In this document: positions 46,126 through 54,608 of the stretch, piece after piece
Layout of the letters: every line of letters starts with the position of its first letter
How positions within the stretch are numbered: the stretch's first letter is position 1
Assembly (NCBI GenBank): GCA_902794035.1
Contig: CADBFN010000005.1
Span: 1 to 64,000 of the forward strand
Length of the DNA: 64,000 nucleotides
Reading direction: 5' to 3'
Origin: an uncultured bacterium
GTDB taxonomy: Bacteria; Cyanobacteriota; Vampirovibrionia; Gastranaerophilales; Gastranaerophilaceae
Notes under the pieces: generated by a model
Database searches by the model: none
Told to the model about the DNA's origin: nothing
The model's input: only the letters and a program-made list of their open reading frames with translations
Made by a program: the position numbers and the translations under genes

Positions 46126-46776
46126 TTATCCCATATACGGTGTTGTTGTAGCAAAGCACACTATATCATAAATTTCTGCTTTGTTCAGTTCTCTAATCAT
46201 TTCCTCAAAAGTTGAACCTGTTGTGCAAATATCGTCAATCAATAGCACACGCTTATTTTCTATAAGTTTTGTTTTATCGACTTCAAATGCTTTATCCAGA
46301 TTAACAAGTCTTTGAGCTTTTTTCAGATTATATTGAGGTTTGGTATCTTTTATTCGCTTTATTAAACTAGTATTCAACTCATAGCCTGAGAGTTTGGACA
46401 GTTCTTCCCCAACTAAATCCATGTGATTATATTTACGTTTCTTTCTGCGTTTTGGATAAATGGGAACGGGTACAATCTGAAAATCACCTTCTAGCCCAAG
46501 CTTTTGCCAGTACTCATACATAAATTTTGCCATGTAATATGCAAGGTCACTTTGGCGGTGGTATTTTATCCCTCGTATCATTTTTTGGAGATTTTTTGAA
46601 TATTCACCTGCGCAATAGATATTTATGCCGTTAAAAGTTCTGTTTATTTCGGCGGGTAAATGTTCAAGTGTGTCGTAACAATTTGAACACATTTTTACAC
46701 ATTCTTTTGACGAACCGCAAAAATAACACTTCTTTTTATATATCCAGTCTAAAAGATTTTCGAAAAATTTTCTCAT
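46126..46776 (-). CDS. comF: ComF-family phosphoribosyltransferase-like protein
   Basis: A 216-aa protein with an N-terminal zinc-ribbon-like Cys set (KKCYFCGSSKECVKMCSNC, about 15-33), GIKYHRQSDLAYYMAKFM, PVPIYPKRRKKRKYNHMDLV, and the PRPP-binding loop RVLLIDDICTTGSTFEEM near 177-194. The family is required for DNA uptake in naturally competent bacteria, but the biochemical activity is unsettled. With a type IV pilin-like gene also in the window, competence is conceivable (inference). There is no Shine-Dalgarno; TGGTAAAAT ends 6 nt before the ATG. Confidence 0.9.
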   Translation of the reverse strand: MRKFFENLLDWIYKKKCYFCGSSKECVKMCSNCYDTLEHLPAEINRTFNGINIYCAGEYSKNLQKMIRGIKYHRQSDLAYYMAKFMYEYWQKLGLEGDFQIVPVPIYPKRRKKRKYNHMDLVGEELSKLSGYELNTSLIKRIKDTKPQYNLKKAQRLVNLDKAFEVDKTKLIENKRVLLIDDICTTGSTFEEMIRELNKAEIYDIVCFATTTPYMG

Positions 46777-46791
46777 ATGATAATTTTACCA
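46777..46791 (-). promoter_or_regulatory. extended -10 of comF, predicted leaderless
   Basis: TGGTAAAAT (hexamer 46788-46783) is followed by exactly 6 nt and the comF ATG. No ribosome site lies between. Confidence 0.55.
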
Positions 46792-46801
46792 TAAGATTTA
46801 T

Positions 46802-47065
46802 TTGAATACAGACCACGGAGGCTACGGAATATTTGACACAATGAGATCAGGCTCACGGGATACAAAATATGTAATAGATACAACAAAACCATATTTAAAT
46901 CATGACGGAACAGTTGATAAATACACTATGCGTGCTATTTCCGTAAATGATACAAGAAAAAGTAATCGCATAACATATATGCAAAAAAATGTTAAATTGA
47001 ATGAAACTAATCCTTTTAATGTTAATCTCGAAGAATTATTACATAATGCAGGTTATCGAATGTAG
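46802..47065 (+). CDS. small protein of unknown function
   Basis: An 87-aa polar protein (YGIFDTMRSGSRDTKYVIDT, DKYTMRAISVNDTRKSNRI, LEELLHNAGYRM) with no family I recognise. The start is uncertain: TTG 46802 keeps the longest frame but has no ribosome site, and ATG 46841 has only GGAA at 10 nt. A perfect terminator 5 bp past the stop codon favours a real gene. It is divergent from comF. Confidence 0.6.
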   Translation: MNTDHGGYGIFDTMRSGSRDTKYVIDTTKPYLNHDGTVDKYTMRAISVNDTRKSNRITYMQKNVKLNETNPFNVNLEELLHNAGYRM

Positions 47066-47068
47066 TAT

Positions 47069-47097
47069 AAAGGGTGCGAATATTCGCACCCTTTTTG
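47069..47097 (+). terminator. terminator after the 87-aa gene, shared with thiL
   Basis: A perfect 24-bp palindrome AAGGGTGCGAAT/ATTCGCACCCTT (47070-47093) followed by T5. The thiL stop codon is at 47098, so thiL probably ends here too. Confidence 0.88.
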
Positions 47098-48102
47098 TTA
47101 ATTAAAATGATTAAAAATTCTATCTTCGACATCTTGTTTTGAGTAGTGGATAGTTTTGTTGTCTATGTTTAAATCAACTCCCAAACCTTTTTTAACAACA
47201 CCGATTTGAGTACCGGCATCAAATTCCTGTGGCACCACTGCGACAAGTCCGTAATCTTCTCCGCCAAATAAAATCATATCCTGCCAAGTGTTAAATTGTT
47301 CAAGGTCCTTATCGTGCGGTATTTTGTCAAAATCTATTTCCAACAAAACTCCGCTTTCGTTTGCGATAGTTGATAATGCGTCCATAAGTCCGTCTGATGT
47401 GTCCATCATTGCGTATGTAGCGTCATTCAGAGGGGATGAAATTTTAGATTCCACGCTCACTTCATTCGCTCTGAATGACAAAATTTCATCCCCGAAGAAT
47501 CTTATGCCCTGTGTACTTATTTTTTGAGAAAACTCAATCTGTGCCATTGGTTCAAGATGTGCTTTTATAAATTTTTGCGGCTCTTTTTTGCCTTGAAGCA
47601 ACAATTTTAATCCTGCGCCACTTGAACCATGTAAACCTGATACAACAACTTTGTAACCCTCTTTGGCATTTTTTCTTGATGAAATATTGCGCCCTTTTGC
47701 ATCTCCTATTGCACAGACAGAAACATAAATTTTATCAGCCGAAGTTATATCTCCGCCAACAATACTTACACCCTTGTCCAAGGGGAGAGAGGTTAAACAA
47801 GCCTTTTTTGCACCTTCATAAAACTCTTTTACAAAATCCGAGTCAATATCATGTGGCAAAGAAAGGGAAATTGTCAGATATTTTGGTTTTGCACCACTTG
47901 CACAAATATCAGAAATATTTACCATAACAGATTTATAACCTAACTGAAACGGAGAGATTAGCCCTCTTTTGAAATGCACATCTTCAACAAGGCTATCCTG
48001 TGAAACGACTATACCAAAATCTTTTAGATATGCGCAGTCATCCCCGATATAATCAGATTGCAAAACATTTTTTATTATATTTATAAATTCTTTTTCTTTC
48101 AT
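47098..48102 (-). CDS. thiL: thiamine-monophosphate kinase
   Basis: Phosphorylates thiamine monophosphate to the diphosphate cofactor. In the 334-aa protein, motifs are IGDDCAYL, SQDSLVEDVHFKRG, IVGGDITSADKIYVSV, MMDTSDGLMDAL and FGGEDYGLVAVV. Two stretches look inserted: about six residues before the GGD motif (LTSLPLDKG), and about 24 residues before MDTSDGL, encoded by a nested palindrome at 47422-47493. ATG 48102 was chosen over upstream TTG because the upstream codons fall in a dispersed hairpin. A perfect TATAAT ends 6 nt before this ATG, predicting a leaderless message. Confidence 0.92.
   Translation of the reverse strand: MKEKEFINIIKNVLQSDYIGDDCAYLKDFGIVVSQDSLVEDVHFKRGLISPFQLGYKSVMVNISDICASGAKPKYLTISLSLPHDIDSDFVKEFYEGAKKACLTSLPLDKGVSIVGGDITSADKIYVSVCAIGDAKGRNISSRKNAKEGYKVVVSGLHGSSGAGLKLLLQGKKEPQKFIKAHLEPMAQIEFSQKISTQGIRFFGDEILSFRANEVSVESKISSPLNDATYAMMDTSDGLMDALSTIANESGVLLEIDFDKIPHDKDLEQFNTWQDMILFGGEDYGLVAVVPQEFDAGTQIGVVKKGLGVDLNIDNKTIHYSKQDVEDRIFNHFN
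47422..47493. repeat. nested palindrome inserted in frame within thiL
   Basis: GGGGATGAAATTTT (47432-47445) and AAAATTTCATCCCC (47480-47493) are perfect 14-bp inverse copies. GTCATTCAGAG (47422-47432) and CTCTGAATGAC (47469-47479) are a second perfect 11-bp pair, overlapping the first. The GTCATTCAGAGCGAA word resembles a widespread intergenic repeat. It encodes residues ILSFRANEVSVESKISSPLN of ThiL without breaking the frame. Confidence 0.75.
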
Positions 48103-48114
48103 GGTTTTATTATA
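48103..48114 (-). promoter_or_regulatory. -10 element of thiL, predicted leaderless
   Basis: TATAAT (48114-48109) followed by exactly 6 nt and the thiL ATG. The dispersed GGCAT/ATGCC hairpin lies just upstream, where the spacer and -35 would be. Confidence 0.5.
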
Positions 48115-48115
48115 A

Positions 48116-48136
48116 TGTCGGCATAGCAATGCCGAC
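48116..48136. repeat. TGTCGGCATAGCAATGCCGAC hairpin
   Basis: GTCGGCAT/ATGCCGAC, an 8-bp perfect stem with a 4-nt loop. It is the complete form of the word at 14483-14500. Confidence 0.65.
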
Positions 48137-48151
48137 CTGCTTTCTTTTCTA

Positions 48152-48175
48152 TGTCGGGCTGAAAGCCCAACTTAC
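48152..48175. repeat. TGTCGGGCTGAAAGCCCAAC hairpin
   Basis: GGGCT-GAA-AGCCC hairpin, the inverted relative of the repeats at 16188-16210 and 32011-32028. Confidence 0.55.
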
Positions 48176-48180
48176 ATATT

Positions 48181-48324
48181 TGTGAATTGTAAATCGTGAA
48201 TTGACCTTTACAAATTTATAGATGTTGAAATATTTGATAAAGACTGATAAAGACAACTCACCATTCATTTATAAAACCCTGTAACCGACTATTCACTATT
48301 CACAACTCACCATTCACCCTTCAC
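48181..48324. repeat. GTGAAT/ATTCAC inverted repeat element, ~144 bp
   Basis: The left arm is GTGAATTGTAAATCGTGAA followed by TTGACCTTTAC. The right arm has CTGTAACCGACTATTCAC and further TTCAC words. Same family as 14195-14233/14949-14989 and 23456-23562. Confidence 0.7.
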
Positions 48325-48327
48325 GGC

Positions 48328-50235
48328 CTATACTATATCATGTTCTAATAAAGAGATAAACTCGTTAACAAGGTTTGTATTCCATTTTTTGCCTGCATCA
48401 GATTTAATTATTTCAATAGCATCACGATTAGACATCTTCGCTCTGTAAGGTCTTGCTTCAATCAGCGCAAAGTACTCATCAATAATCAAAATTATCTGAG
48501 AGGTTAAAGGAATTTCATCTTTTGACTTATTACTTGGATAACCGCTACCGTCCCAATTTTCATGGTGGTGTTCAATAATCGGTAAAACATCCTGCACATA
48601 TGAAATCGGTTTTAAAATCTTTTGAGCCGCAATAATCGGATGGTTTTTTATTGTTGCTTTTTCTTCTTCAGTTAAAGGAGTTGCTTTCTGCAATAATCCG
48701 GGAGAAATCATTAAGTTACCAATATCATAAAGCAAAATAGCGACTTTAAGATTATCGACTTCCTGTTTTGACAGGTCAAATCTCTTTGCAAGTGACACCG
48801 CCATAAGAACTTTATTACGGACGACTCCGTTTTCGTGCATTGGGTTGTATAGTTTTGTTAGCATATCCGCAACCATATAGAGAGAATTTTGTCTGTTTTC
48901 ACCCTCATCAGCTCTGTCTTTAAGTTTTTGACATAACTCTTTTGAAAGTCTTTGCGCCATAGGTACACGATTTTTAGATAAAATATCAATAAATGTATTA
49001 ACTGCTATTTCCTGCCAAGAAGTTTCGGTTATAGGCTTAGCTAAAGTAACCTGATTTCTGCCATTACGTTTTGAACTATACATTGCCTGATCAGTCAATT
49101 CCAACAATTCTTCAACATTAGAAGTATGCTCCAAAAATGTTGCAACACCCAAACTTCCTGTTATATGCCCTATCGTTTCAATTTCCTTACTTTCAATTGC
49201 TTTACGGATTCTCTCAGCCGCAATCATTGCACCTTCTGATGAAATACCAGGCAGTAATACATCAAATTCCTCTCCCCCAATTCTTGACGGAATATCAATT
49301 GAACGTGCATTTGATTTCAAAATATCAGCAATCGTTTTAATAGCTACGTCGCCATATGAATGACCATATGTATCGTTTATTTTCTTTAAAAAGTCCAAAT
49401 CAATACCTATAACAGAAAACGGTATATTTTGGCGCTTTGCACGAGCAACTTCTTTATTCAACGCTTCTTCAAAATAGCGGCGATTAAATAATCCTGTCAA
49501 AGCATCTGTAACAGCCTCTTCTCTAACAGTTTGAAATAAATCAGCAATAGTAATTGCCATCTCAATTTGTTTTGCAAAAAGATTTAAAAAATCGGTTTCT
49601 GCAGGTGCTAATTCATCCCGTGAAGAAAATACACAAAACCAGCCGAATTCTTTTTCCCGCGGAATTAAAGGGATTGCAATTATTGATTGTACAGGCTGAT
49701 TTGTAAGAACAGCCGCAATTGTATCCTGACTTAACTCAGGCATTATAGCCTTGAGCGACAAATCCAAAGATCTTGTCTGTATTATTTTTTTCATTGCCAA
49801 TGTGTCAGAAAATATACTGTTCTCACTATAACTTAAACGGCGTGTTTGTATTGACGGAGAACCGATAATATGATTTAAGCGTTCGATTAAATCATCTTTT
49901 GACTGTGCAATAATTCTGCAAAAATCCCCATCTGCATCTTTACATTTTCGTATAATAGCACAATGCATATAACCCAATTCACCCTGAGTACTGTTTACAA
50001 TAGCTTCCAATACATTTTCCAGCGGGGTAGAAGAATTCATCATATCCCAAATATGCTGTAATGTGAGCATACGACGATTTGCATCATTAAGTTCTGCAGT
50101 ACGTTCTTCTATTTCTTTTTCTAATTCCTGATTACGCTCATATACCTCAAGAAAATCACGTTTTTCATTGTATATATTATTTTCAACTTCCAAAACTCTA
50201 TTTGTAAATTCTTTGATTTTATTAAACAAACCCAT
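48328..50235 (-). CDS. diguanylate cyclase (GAF-GGDEF) with degenerate HD-GYP domain
   Basis: A 635-aa cytoplasmic signalling protein. An N-terminal coiled coil (ERNQELEKEIEERTAELNDA) is followed by a GAF-like sensor (about 65-230), then a GGDEF domain with an intact active site RIGGEEFDVLLPG near 320. An HD-GYP-like C-terminal domain keeps HHENWDGSGYPS near 558 but reads LLYDIGNLMI where LLHDIGKxxI is expected. It therefore probably makes c-di-GMP and does not cleave it, unless the domain binds metal differently. ATG 50235 has GGAAAG close upstream, and an extended -10 TGGTATAAT lies at about 50266-50274. Confidence 0.93.
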   Translation of the reverse strand: MGLFNKIKEFTNRVLEVENNIYNEKRDFLEVYERNQELEKEIEERTAELNDANRRMLTLQHIWDMMNSSTPLENVLEAIVNSTQGELGYMHCAIIRKCKDADGDFCRIIAQSKDDLIERLNHIIGSPSIQTRRLSYSENSIFSDTLAMKKIIQTRSLDLSLKAIMPELSQDTIAAVLTNQPVQSIIAIPLIPREKEFGWFCVFSSRDELAPAETDFLNLFAKQIEMAITIADLFQTVREEAVTDALTGLFNRRYFEEALNKEVARAKRQNIPFSVIGIDLDFLKKINDTYGHSYGDVAIKTIADILKSNARSIDIPSRIGGEEFDVLLPGISSEGAMIAAERIRKAIESKEIETIGHITGSLGVATFLEHTSNVEELLELTDQAMYSSKRNGRNQVTLAKPITETSWQEIAVNTFIDILSKNRVPMAQRLSKELCQKLKDRADEGENRQNSLYMVADMLTKLYNPMHENGVVRNKVLMAVSLAKRFDLSKQEVDNLKVAILLYDIGNLMISPGLLQKATPLTEEEKATIKNHPIIAAQKILKPISYVQDVLPIIEHHHENWDGSGYPSNKSKDEIPLTSQIILIIDEYFALIEARPYRAKMSNRDAIEIIKSDAGKKWNTNLVNEFISLLEHDIV

Positions 50236-50281
50236 CAATCTTTCCAAAATTAGCTTAACAACATTCGATTATACCACTACT

Positions 50282-51340
50282 TTATGCAAATATCAAGCTA
50301 TTAACAGCATCAATAACCTCTTCCACACCTGGAGAATATGTACAAGCTTCAAAATCCTGAGTCATTAGACATTTACGTTTAAAGCAAGGCTGACAAGGAA
50401 GCCCTTTGCCACCCAAAGAAACATATTTGTCATAACTTCCCAAAGGTCCGAGAACTTCTTTTGGCGTACAGGTAAATATTGCAATTACTTTTGGGTTACG
50501 CGATGCCCAGGCCAAATGAGCACTTCCACTATCAGGAGATATAACAAGATCTACTCTTGAAAAGACCTCTGCCAGTTCAAGAATATCTGTTCTTCCTGCA
50601 AGATTTAAACCTTTGCCCTGAGAAATATACTCAATCAATTCATTATCATTTGGACCGCCTGTGAAAATTAAGTTGGACTTATCTGACAAATAATCGACTA
50701 CCTCTCTCCAATTATCTTTATTCCAATGTTTATTCCCCCAGGTTGTTGCAGGAGAAATAACAACAGTTTTCTTAGATTTATCAATATTTTTAAGTAAATC
50801 ATCAACTTTTCTTATTTGAGTTTGACTTCGCGAAGGCAAAGTAACTTTTATATCTTCAGGAGCAATTTCAATTCCCAAATGATTGGCATATCTCAAATAA
50901 TTCATAACAATCGGAGAATCCGGCTTATATGATATATTATCTATCCATTCATTACCGCCTAATAATGATAATTCACGCCCCTCTTTAGAAATAATTCTTC
51001 GCTTAGCACCGCAAAAAAGCATAAAATATAGACTTTTAAACATCATCTGCGAATCAATCGCAATATCAAATTTTTCATCACGCAATTGTTTTATTATACT
51101 TAAATATTCCAGAAAACTGGTAAATGACATCCCGCGCTTTTTCCACTCTTTCATAGGCACCAGTATTGCCCTGTCGACACAAGGATTATTTTCAACAATC
51201 TGAATCCCCTTTTCGGATACAAGCCAAGTAACCTCATAACCTGCATCTTTTAGCGCATTTGCAAGCGGGACATTAAATATTACATCTCCTAATGAAGATA
51301 ACTTTATAAGTAAAACTTTCTTCTTCCTGTTTTCTGGCAT
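50282..51340 (-). CDS. glycosyltransferase family 9 (heptosyltransferase-like)
   Basis: A 352-aa GT-B enzyme of the ADP-heptose:LPS heptosyltransferase family, acting on the LPS inner core at the cytoplasmic face. Visible are KVLLIKLSSLGDVIFNVPLA, VTWLVSEKG, PATTWGNKHWNKDNW, and the donor-binding region LVISPDSGSAHLAWASRNPK. A Cys-rich tail (LPCQPCFKRKCLM) is typical of the family. ATG 51340 has GGAG 6 nt upstream; 18 upstream codons lack support. The true donor sugar cannot be told from sequence. Confidence 0.9.
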   Translation of the reverse strand: MPENRKKKVLLIKLSSLGDVIFNVPLANALKDAGYEVTWLVSEKGIQIVENNPCVDRAILVPMKEWKKRGMSFTSFLEYLSIIKQLRDEKFDIAIDSQMMFKSLYFMLFCGAKRRIISKEGRELSLLGGNEWIDNISYKPDSPIVMNYLRYANHLGIEIAPEDIKVTLPSRSQTQIRKVDDLLKNIDKSKKTVVISPATTWGNKHWNKDNWREVVDYLSDKSNLIFTGGPNDNELIEYISQGKGLNLAGRTDILELAEVFSRVDLVISPDSGSAHLAWASRNPKVIAIFTCTPKEVLGPLGSYDKYVSLGGKGLPCQPCFKRKCLMTQDFEACTYSPGVEEVIDAVNSLIFA

Positions 51341-51450
51341 AATTAACTCCAAACACAATGTCTTATATAACATACCGTAACACGTTATAAGCAATCATGT
51401 CAAACTAATTTTATAAGTATTTTATAGATACCTTTAAATTTTGCTGAAAA

Positions 51451-51693
51451 CTAAAGCTGAGAAGAAATTTCTGCGACAATACGGAATATATCAGCTCCGC
51501 CTATAGAAACTTCCAATATCAAATGAGAAGCAATAAACACAGTTTCCTGATATGACATTGTATCAACATCAACAATATCGAATTCTATATAATCTTCTCC
51601 TACATATTTAATTTTACCGTATTCACCACCCATAGCCCATTTAACATAAGCATACTGGTTTTCAAAAGCCTTTAGTTTGTTAATTAGTTTCAT
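51451..51693 (-). CDS. small conserved-looking protein of unknown function
   Basis: An 80-aa protein with a beta-rich pattern (QYAYVKWAMGGEYGKIKYVG, YIEFDIVDVDTMSYQETVFI). It could be a small SH3/LSm-like barrel. That is a fold guess from strand alternation, not a family match. A GCAGG ribosome-site-like stretch precedes the ATG. It has no close operon partner, though the 214-aa unknown lies upstream on the same strand. Confidence 0.7.
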   Translation of the reverse strand: MKLINKLKAFENQYAYVKWAMGGEYGKIKYVGEDYIEFDIVDVDTMSYQETVFIASHLILEVSIGGADIFRIVAEISSQL

Positions 51694-51758
51694 TACCTGC
51701 CTAATACCCTTTACATTAATATCTTAATTATTTTTTATTTTTAGTCAATTTATTAAAT

Positions 51759-52400
51759 TTAAACAGTAAATGTTCTGACTGAACCATCTTTGTGATAAGC
51801 ATTTGAGCCGCACACAATTTCAACAACTTTTAATACAACCTCTCTTGGAGCATCTGTCTGATTTAAGGAAAATTCCTGACCGGTAAATTTTATTTTAAAA
51901 ATACATTTTTGTGTTTCATCAGGCGGGATATATAAAGACGCCAATTCATTTTCCAAAAGCCGTGTCATTTCTTCATCATGATCTTTTACGCCCTGCATAA
52001 GCTCGTTATAATTCCCTTTTAAAGCCATAATTCTGTTAGATGGAATATTTCTGCCATCATCACGCGCTAAAACCAATGGTTCATAATTGCATCTTGTTGT
52101 AAAACTTATTGTATTCCACAAAATATTTACAACTGCAACAGATTTTAATGCATCAGTTTCAACATATATGTTTTGAGTATTTATACCCCTTGATGAAAAC
52201 GATTGCTTCATATTATCAGATACAATATTCAGACAATCAATCATTCTTGAAAAAATTTCATTTGAATTTACGGTTGAATGCTGATAATTTAAAAACTGCT
52301 TATACATATGAGTTGATAATAAATCCACTCTGTCCTGGATTACTATATCTTTTTTTGCCGCAGTCTCCGAATTGTCAAAACTTTCAAAATTATTTAGCAA
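51759..52400 (-). CDS. protein of unknown function
   Basis: A 214-aa protein, mixed helical and beta (QDRVDLLSTHMYKQFLNYQH; NIYVETDALKSVAVVNILWN; CIFKIKFTGQEFSLNQTDAP), with no family I know and no signal peptide. The reading frame is open up to TTG 52475, but a perfect extended -10 TGTTATAAT at 52461-52453 puts the transcription start near 52446. So translation must begin later, with TTG 52400 (weak AGGTG upstream) the best candidate and ATG at residue 57 of the long frame the alternative. Confidence 0.6.
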   Translation of the reverse strand: MLNNFESFDNSETAAKKDIVIQDRVDLLSTHMYKQFLNYQHSTVNSNEIFSRMIDCLNIVSDNMKQSFSSRGINTQNIYVETDALKSVAVVNILWNTISFTTRCNYEPLVLARDDGRNIPSNRIMALKGNYNELMQGVKDHDEEMTRLLENELASLYIPPDETQKCIFKIKFTGQEFSLNQTDAPREVVLKVVEIVCGSNAYHKDGSVRTFTV

Positions 52401-52452
52401 TTTCTTACACCTATATATGATATTGTTAAGATAAAAATATCCTCTTGTACAA

Positions 52453-52461
52453 ATTATAACA
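52453..52461 (-). promoter_or_regulatory. extended -10 promoter of the 214-aa unknown gene
   Basis: TGTTATAAT, a perfect extended -10 inside the apparent 5' end of the longest frame. It rules out the TTG at 52475 as the start. Confidence 0.55.
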
Positions 52462-52659
52462 TTTTTTTGTTTCAAAAATAAATACTTAACAAAGCTTATT
52501 TACAAATATTATTATTTGATAATTATTTATATTTCATTATAGATATTTTATATTAAGGATTATTTATATAATATCATACATTTGGACTATGACTCACTTG
52601 TTTATATATCATATAATATCGTTGAAGCAGTGTATTAATTCACATAAGAGGATAAATTT

Positions 52660-53961
52660 ATGAAAAAGAATATAAGTCTTTTATTAGCAGCTATGTTACT
52701 TGGAGGAATATTTCCTCTGACGACATCGGGTTTTACAAATCCTCTTAAAAGCTATGATTTATACGCAGATACTCATCATGAATCTTCACCAACAGACAAT
52801 GTAATGAGTGAAGTTTATTATCAAAAATCAACCACATCAACGAACAGGACTACGTCTAATAAACCTCCTGAAGCCGTTCCTACAACTGCAGAAGGCGGAG
52901 TAGATGTAAATGCTGATATGCCAACAAGAAGAAATGACTATCTCAGAGAATCATCCAGAAAAACTTATAGTTCAGGTGAAGCAAACTGGACAAAAGGTCC
53001 TTATTTTTATGACAAACCTAACCTTCAGAGTATTATCAAAAAATATCATTTAAGCAATTTCGCAGGATGTATGCAGGAATGTGAAGCGTATGTAAAGAAA
53101 AATCCGAGAGACACTTTAGGCTACTATTACCTTGCCATGAGTTATGCAAAATGCGGGAAAAAAGAAGATGCAATATCTGCTTATGAAAAAGTTATAAGCA
53201 TTCACGATAATCCAATGATTGTAAAATATGCAACAAATGGCAGAAATTGCGTAATGAATAATGAATCCGAAGCAAGATGCTTCCAAAACGTTAATGAACC
53301 TGAATTGCTATATCCATACAGAGATATGGCAAAAAATACCGGTTTAACTCCTGTAAATCCTCAGGACTTGATAGACAGAAATTATGCACAATTGTCAGAA
53401 AAATTCGGAGCCGTAAATCAGTCTGAAGAAGCAACCCAAGATGGAAATAACGGAGAAGATAAAAGCAAAAAAATACAACTACCATTCTCTAATCAGGATG
53501 ATAGTTTAGACAAGTTTATCAATGCTCCTTACGGCGACGGTTTCTCTCCTGAACTTCAGCAACAATACAAACAGCAACAGCTGAAAAACATACAGGAAAA
53601 TATCAATAAAGAAGATAAAAACAATCCGGGTAAATATTTTGAAAATTTGAGAAATATAAAAGATTTTGACAGTAATAAAAAATCACAGGGAGAAGAAACA
53701 ATAAAGCTTGCCCTTGCTGACAACATGGATGTTGCAGATATATTTAATGATCCTGAATATATCAGAAATAAAAAAGAATTAGATGAAATAAAAATGATGT
53801 TTGGAGATTATGGAGACGCTGACAAAAGCTCAGATATAACCTCAATGCTTCCACAATTGGCAAAAGAAGGTGAAAATGTTTCCCCTGAAGTTGTACAAAT
53901 GATGATGATGCAGACAGTTATGCCTAACATTATTGATACAGATTCTAAATCAGGCTTTTAA
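52660..53961 (+). CDS. exported TPR-repeat protein
   Basis: A 433-aa protein. The signal peptide is KKNISLLLAAMLLGGIFPLT. A Ser/Thr/Asn-rich low-complexity segment spans residues 40-110, and a TPR-like pair about 120-180 (CEAYVKKNPRDTLGYYYLAM; CGKKEDAISAYEKVISI). The C-terminal half is acidic and Gln/Asn-rich, ending with QMMMMQTVMPNII. TPRs mediate protein-protein contacts, so an envelope scaffold is likely (inference). GAGGATAAATTT precedes the ATG. The following gene is also TPR-like and co-oriented. Confidence 0.85.
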   Translation: MKKNISLLLAAMLLGGIFPLTTSGFTNPLKSYDLYADTHHESSPTDNVMSEVYYQKSTTSTNRTTSNKPPEAVPTTAEGGVDVNADMPTRRNDYLRESSRKTYSSGEANWTKGPYFYDKPNLQSIIKKYHLSNFAGCMQECEAYVKKNPRDTLGYYYLAMSYAKCGKKEDAISAYEKVISIHDNPMIVKYATNGRNCVMNNESEARCFQNVNEPELLYPYRDMAKNTGLTPVNPQDLIDRNYAQLSEKFGAVNQSEEATQDGNNGEDKSKKIQLPFSNQDDSLDKFINAPYGDGFSPELQQQYKQQQLKNIQENINKEDKNNPGKYFENLRNIKDFDSNKKSQGEETIKLALADNMDVADIFNDPEYIRNKKELDEIKMMFGDYGDADKSSDITSMLPQLAKEGENVSPEVVQMMMMQTVMPNIIDTDSKSGF

Positions 53962-53994
53962 AGATTTATTTTAAACAGTTAATCGGGCTTATAA

Positions 53995-54582
53995 ATGACA
54001 ATTAAATACAAACAGGTTAAGCAAGATTTTTTATCAGGCAGATTTAAGGGCTGTCGTGATTACTTTGAATCTCATAACTATTACTCGGAGGCAGGGTATT
54101 GTTATATGATTCTTAATAACTTTGCCAAAGCAAAAGAGCAGTTTGAAAAAGCTAAAGTATCAGATATCAGAGGTCATTGGGGATTATTACTTCTGCAAAT
54201 GCAAGAAGAAAAAATATCTATGGCACCTACTTATTTTGAAGTAAGAAATTTCCTAGAAATTGACTTAGATATTTTCATAACATATTGCAAAGGCGATATT
54301 GTCCAGCAAATTATAAAATACGCAGATTATATGGCATTTTATAACCTTGAATGCTACAAATTTATCGGGCGCGCTTTTTGGGCTCATAATATTATGCCTG
54401 CAGCTATGTTTTTTCTGAACAAAGCAAAAGAAAAATTGTATAATGACCCCGAACTTCATTACCTGCTTGCATATATTTATTATACAAATAATGATATTTC
54501 TAATTGCAAAAAAGAAATTGAAGCATGTCTGAGCATTTTACCGCAGTACGCTCCTGCACTGATGCTGAGCCAAAAGATATAA
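53995..54582 (+). CDS. cytoplasmic TPR-repeat protein
   Basis: A 195-aa protein made of TPR-like helix pairs throughout: YFESHNYYSEAGYCYMILNN, FAKAKEQFEKAKVS, HNIMPAAMFFLNKAKEKLYN, and PELHYLLAYIYYTNNDISNC. There is no signal peptide, unlike its upstream neighbour 33 bp away. The two probably form an operon and might act on the same partner from either side of the membrane (inference). I see no clear ribosome site. Confidence 0.82.
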   Translation: MTIKYKQVKQDFLSGRFKGCRDYFESHNYYSEAGYCYMILNNFAKAKEQFEKAKVSDIRGHWGLLLLQMQEEKISMAPTYFEVRNFLEIDLDIFITYCKGDIVQQIIKYADYMAFYNLECYKFIGRAFWAHNIMPAAMFFLNKAKEKLYNDPELHYLLAYIYYTNNDISNCKKEIEACLSILPQYAPALMLSQKI

Positions 54583-54608
54583 TTTATTTACAATCTTATA
54601 AATACTTT

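Noticed and set aside
48103-48327. Thiamine (TPP) riboswitch upstream of thiL
   Set aside because: The upstream region holds dispersed hairpins, not the conserved CTGAGA and P-stem pattern. The promoter leaves no leader for a riboswitch.
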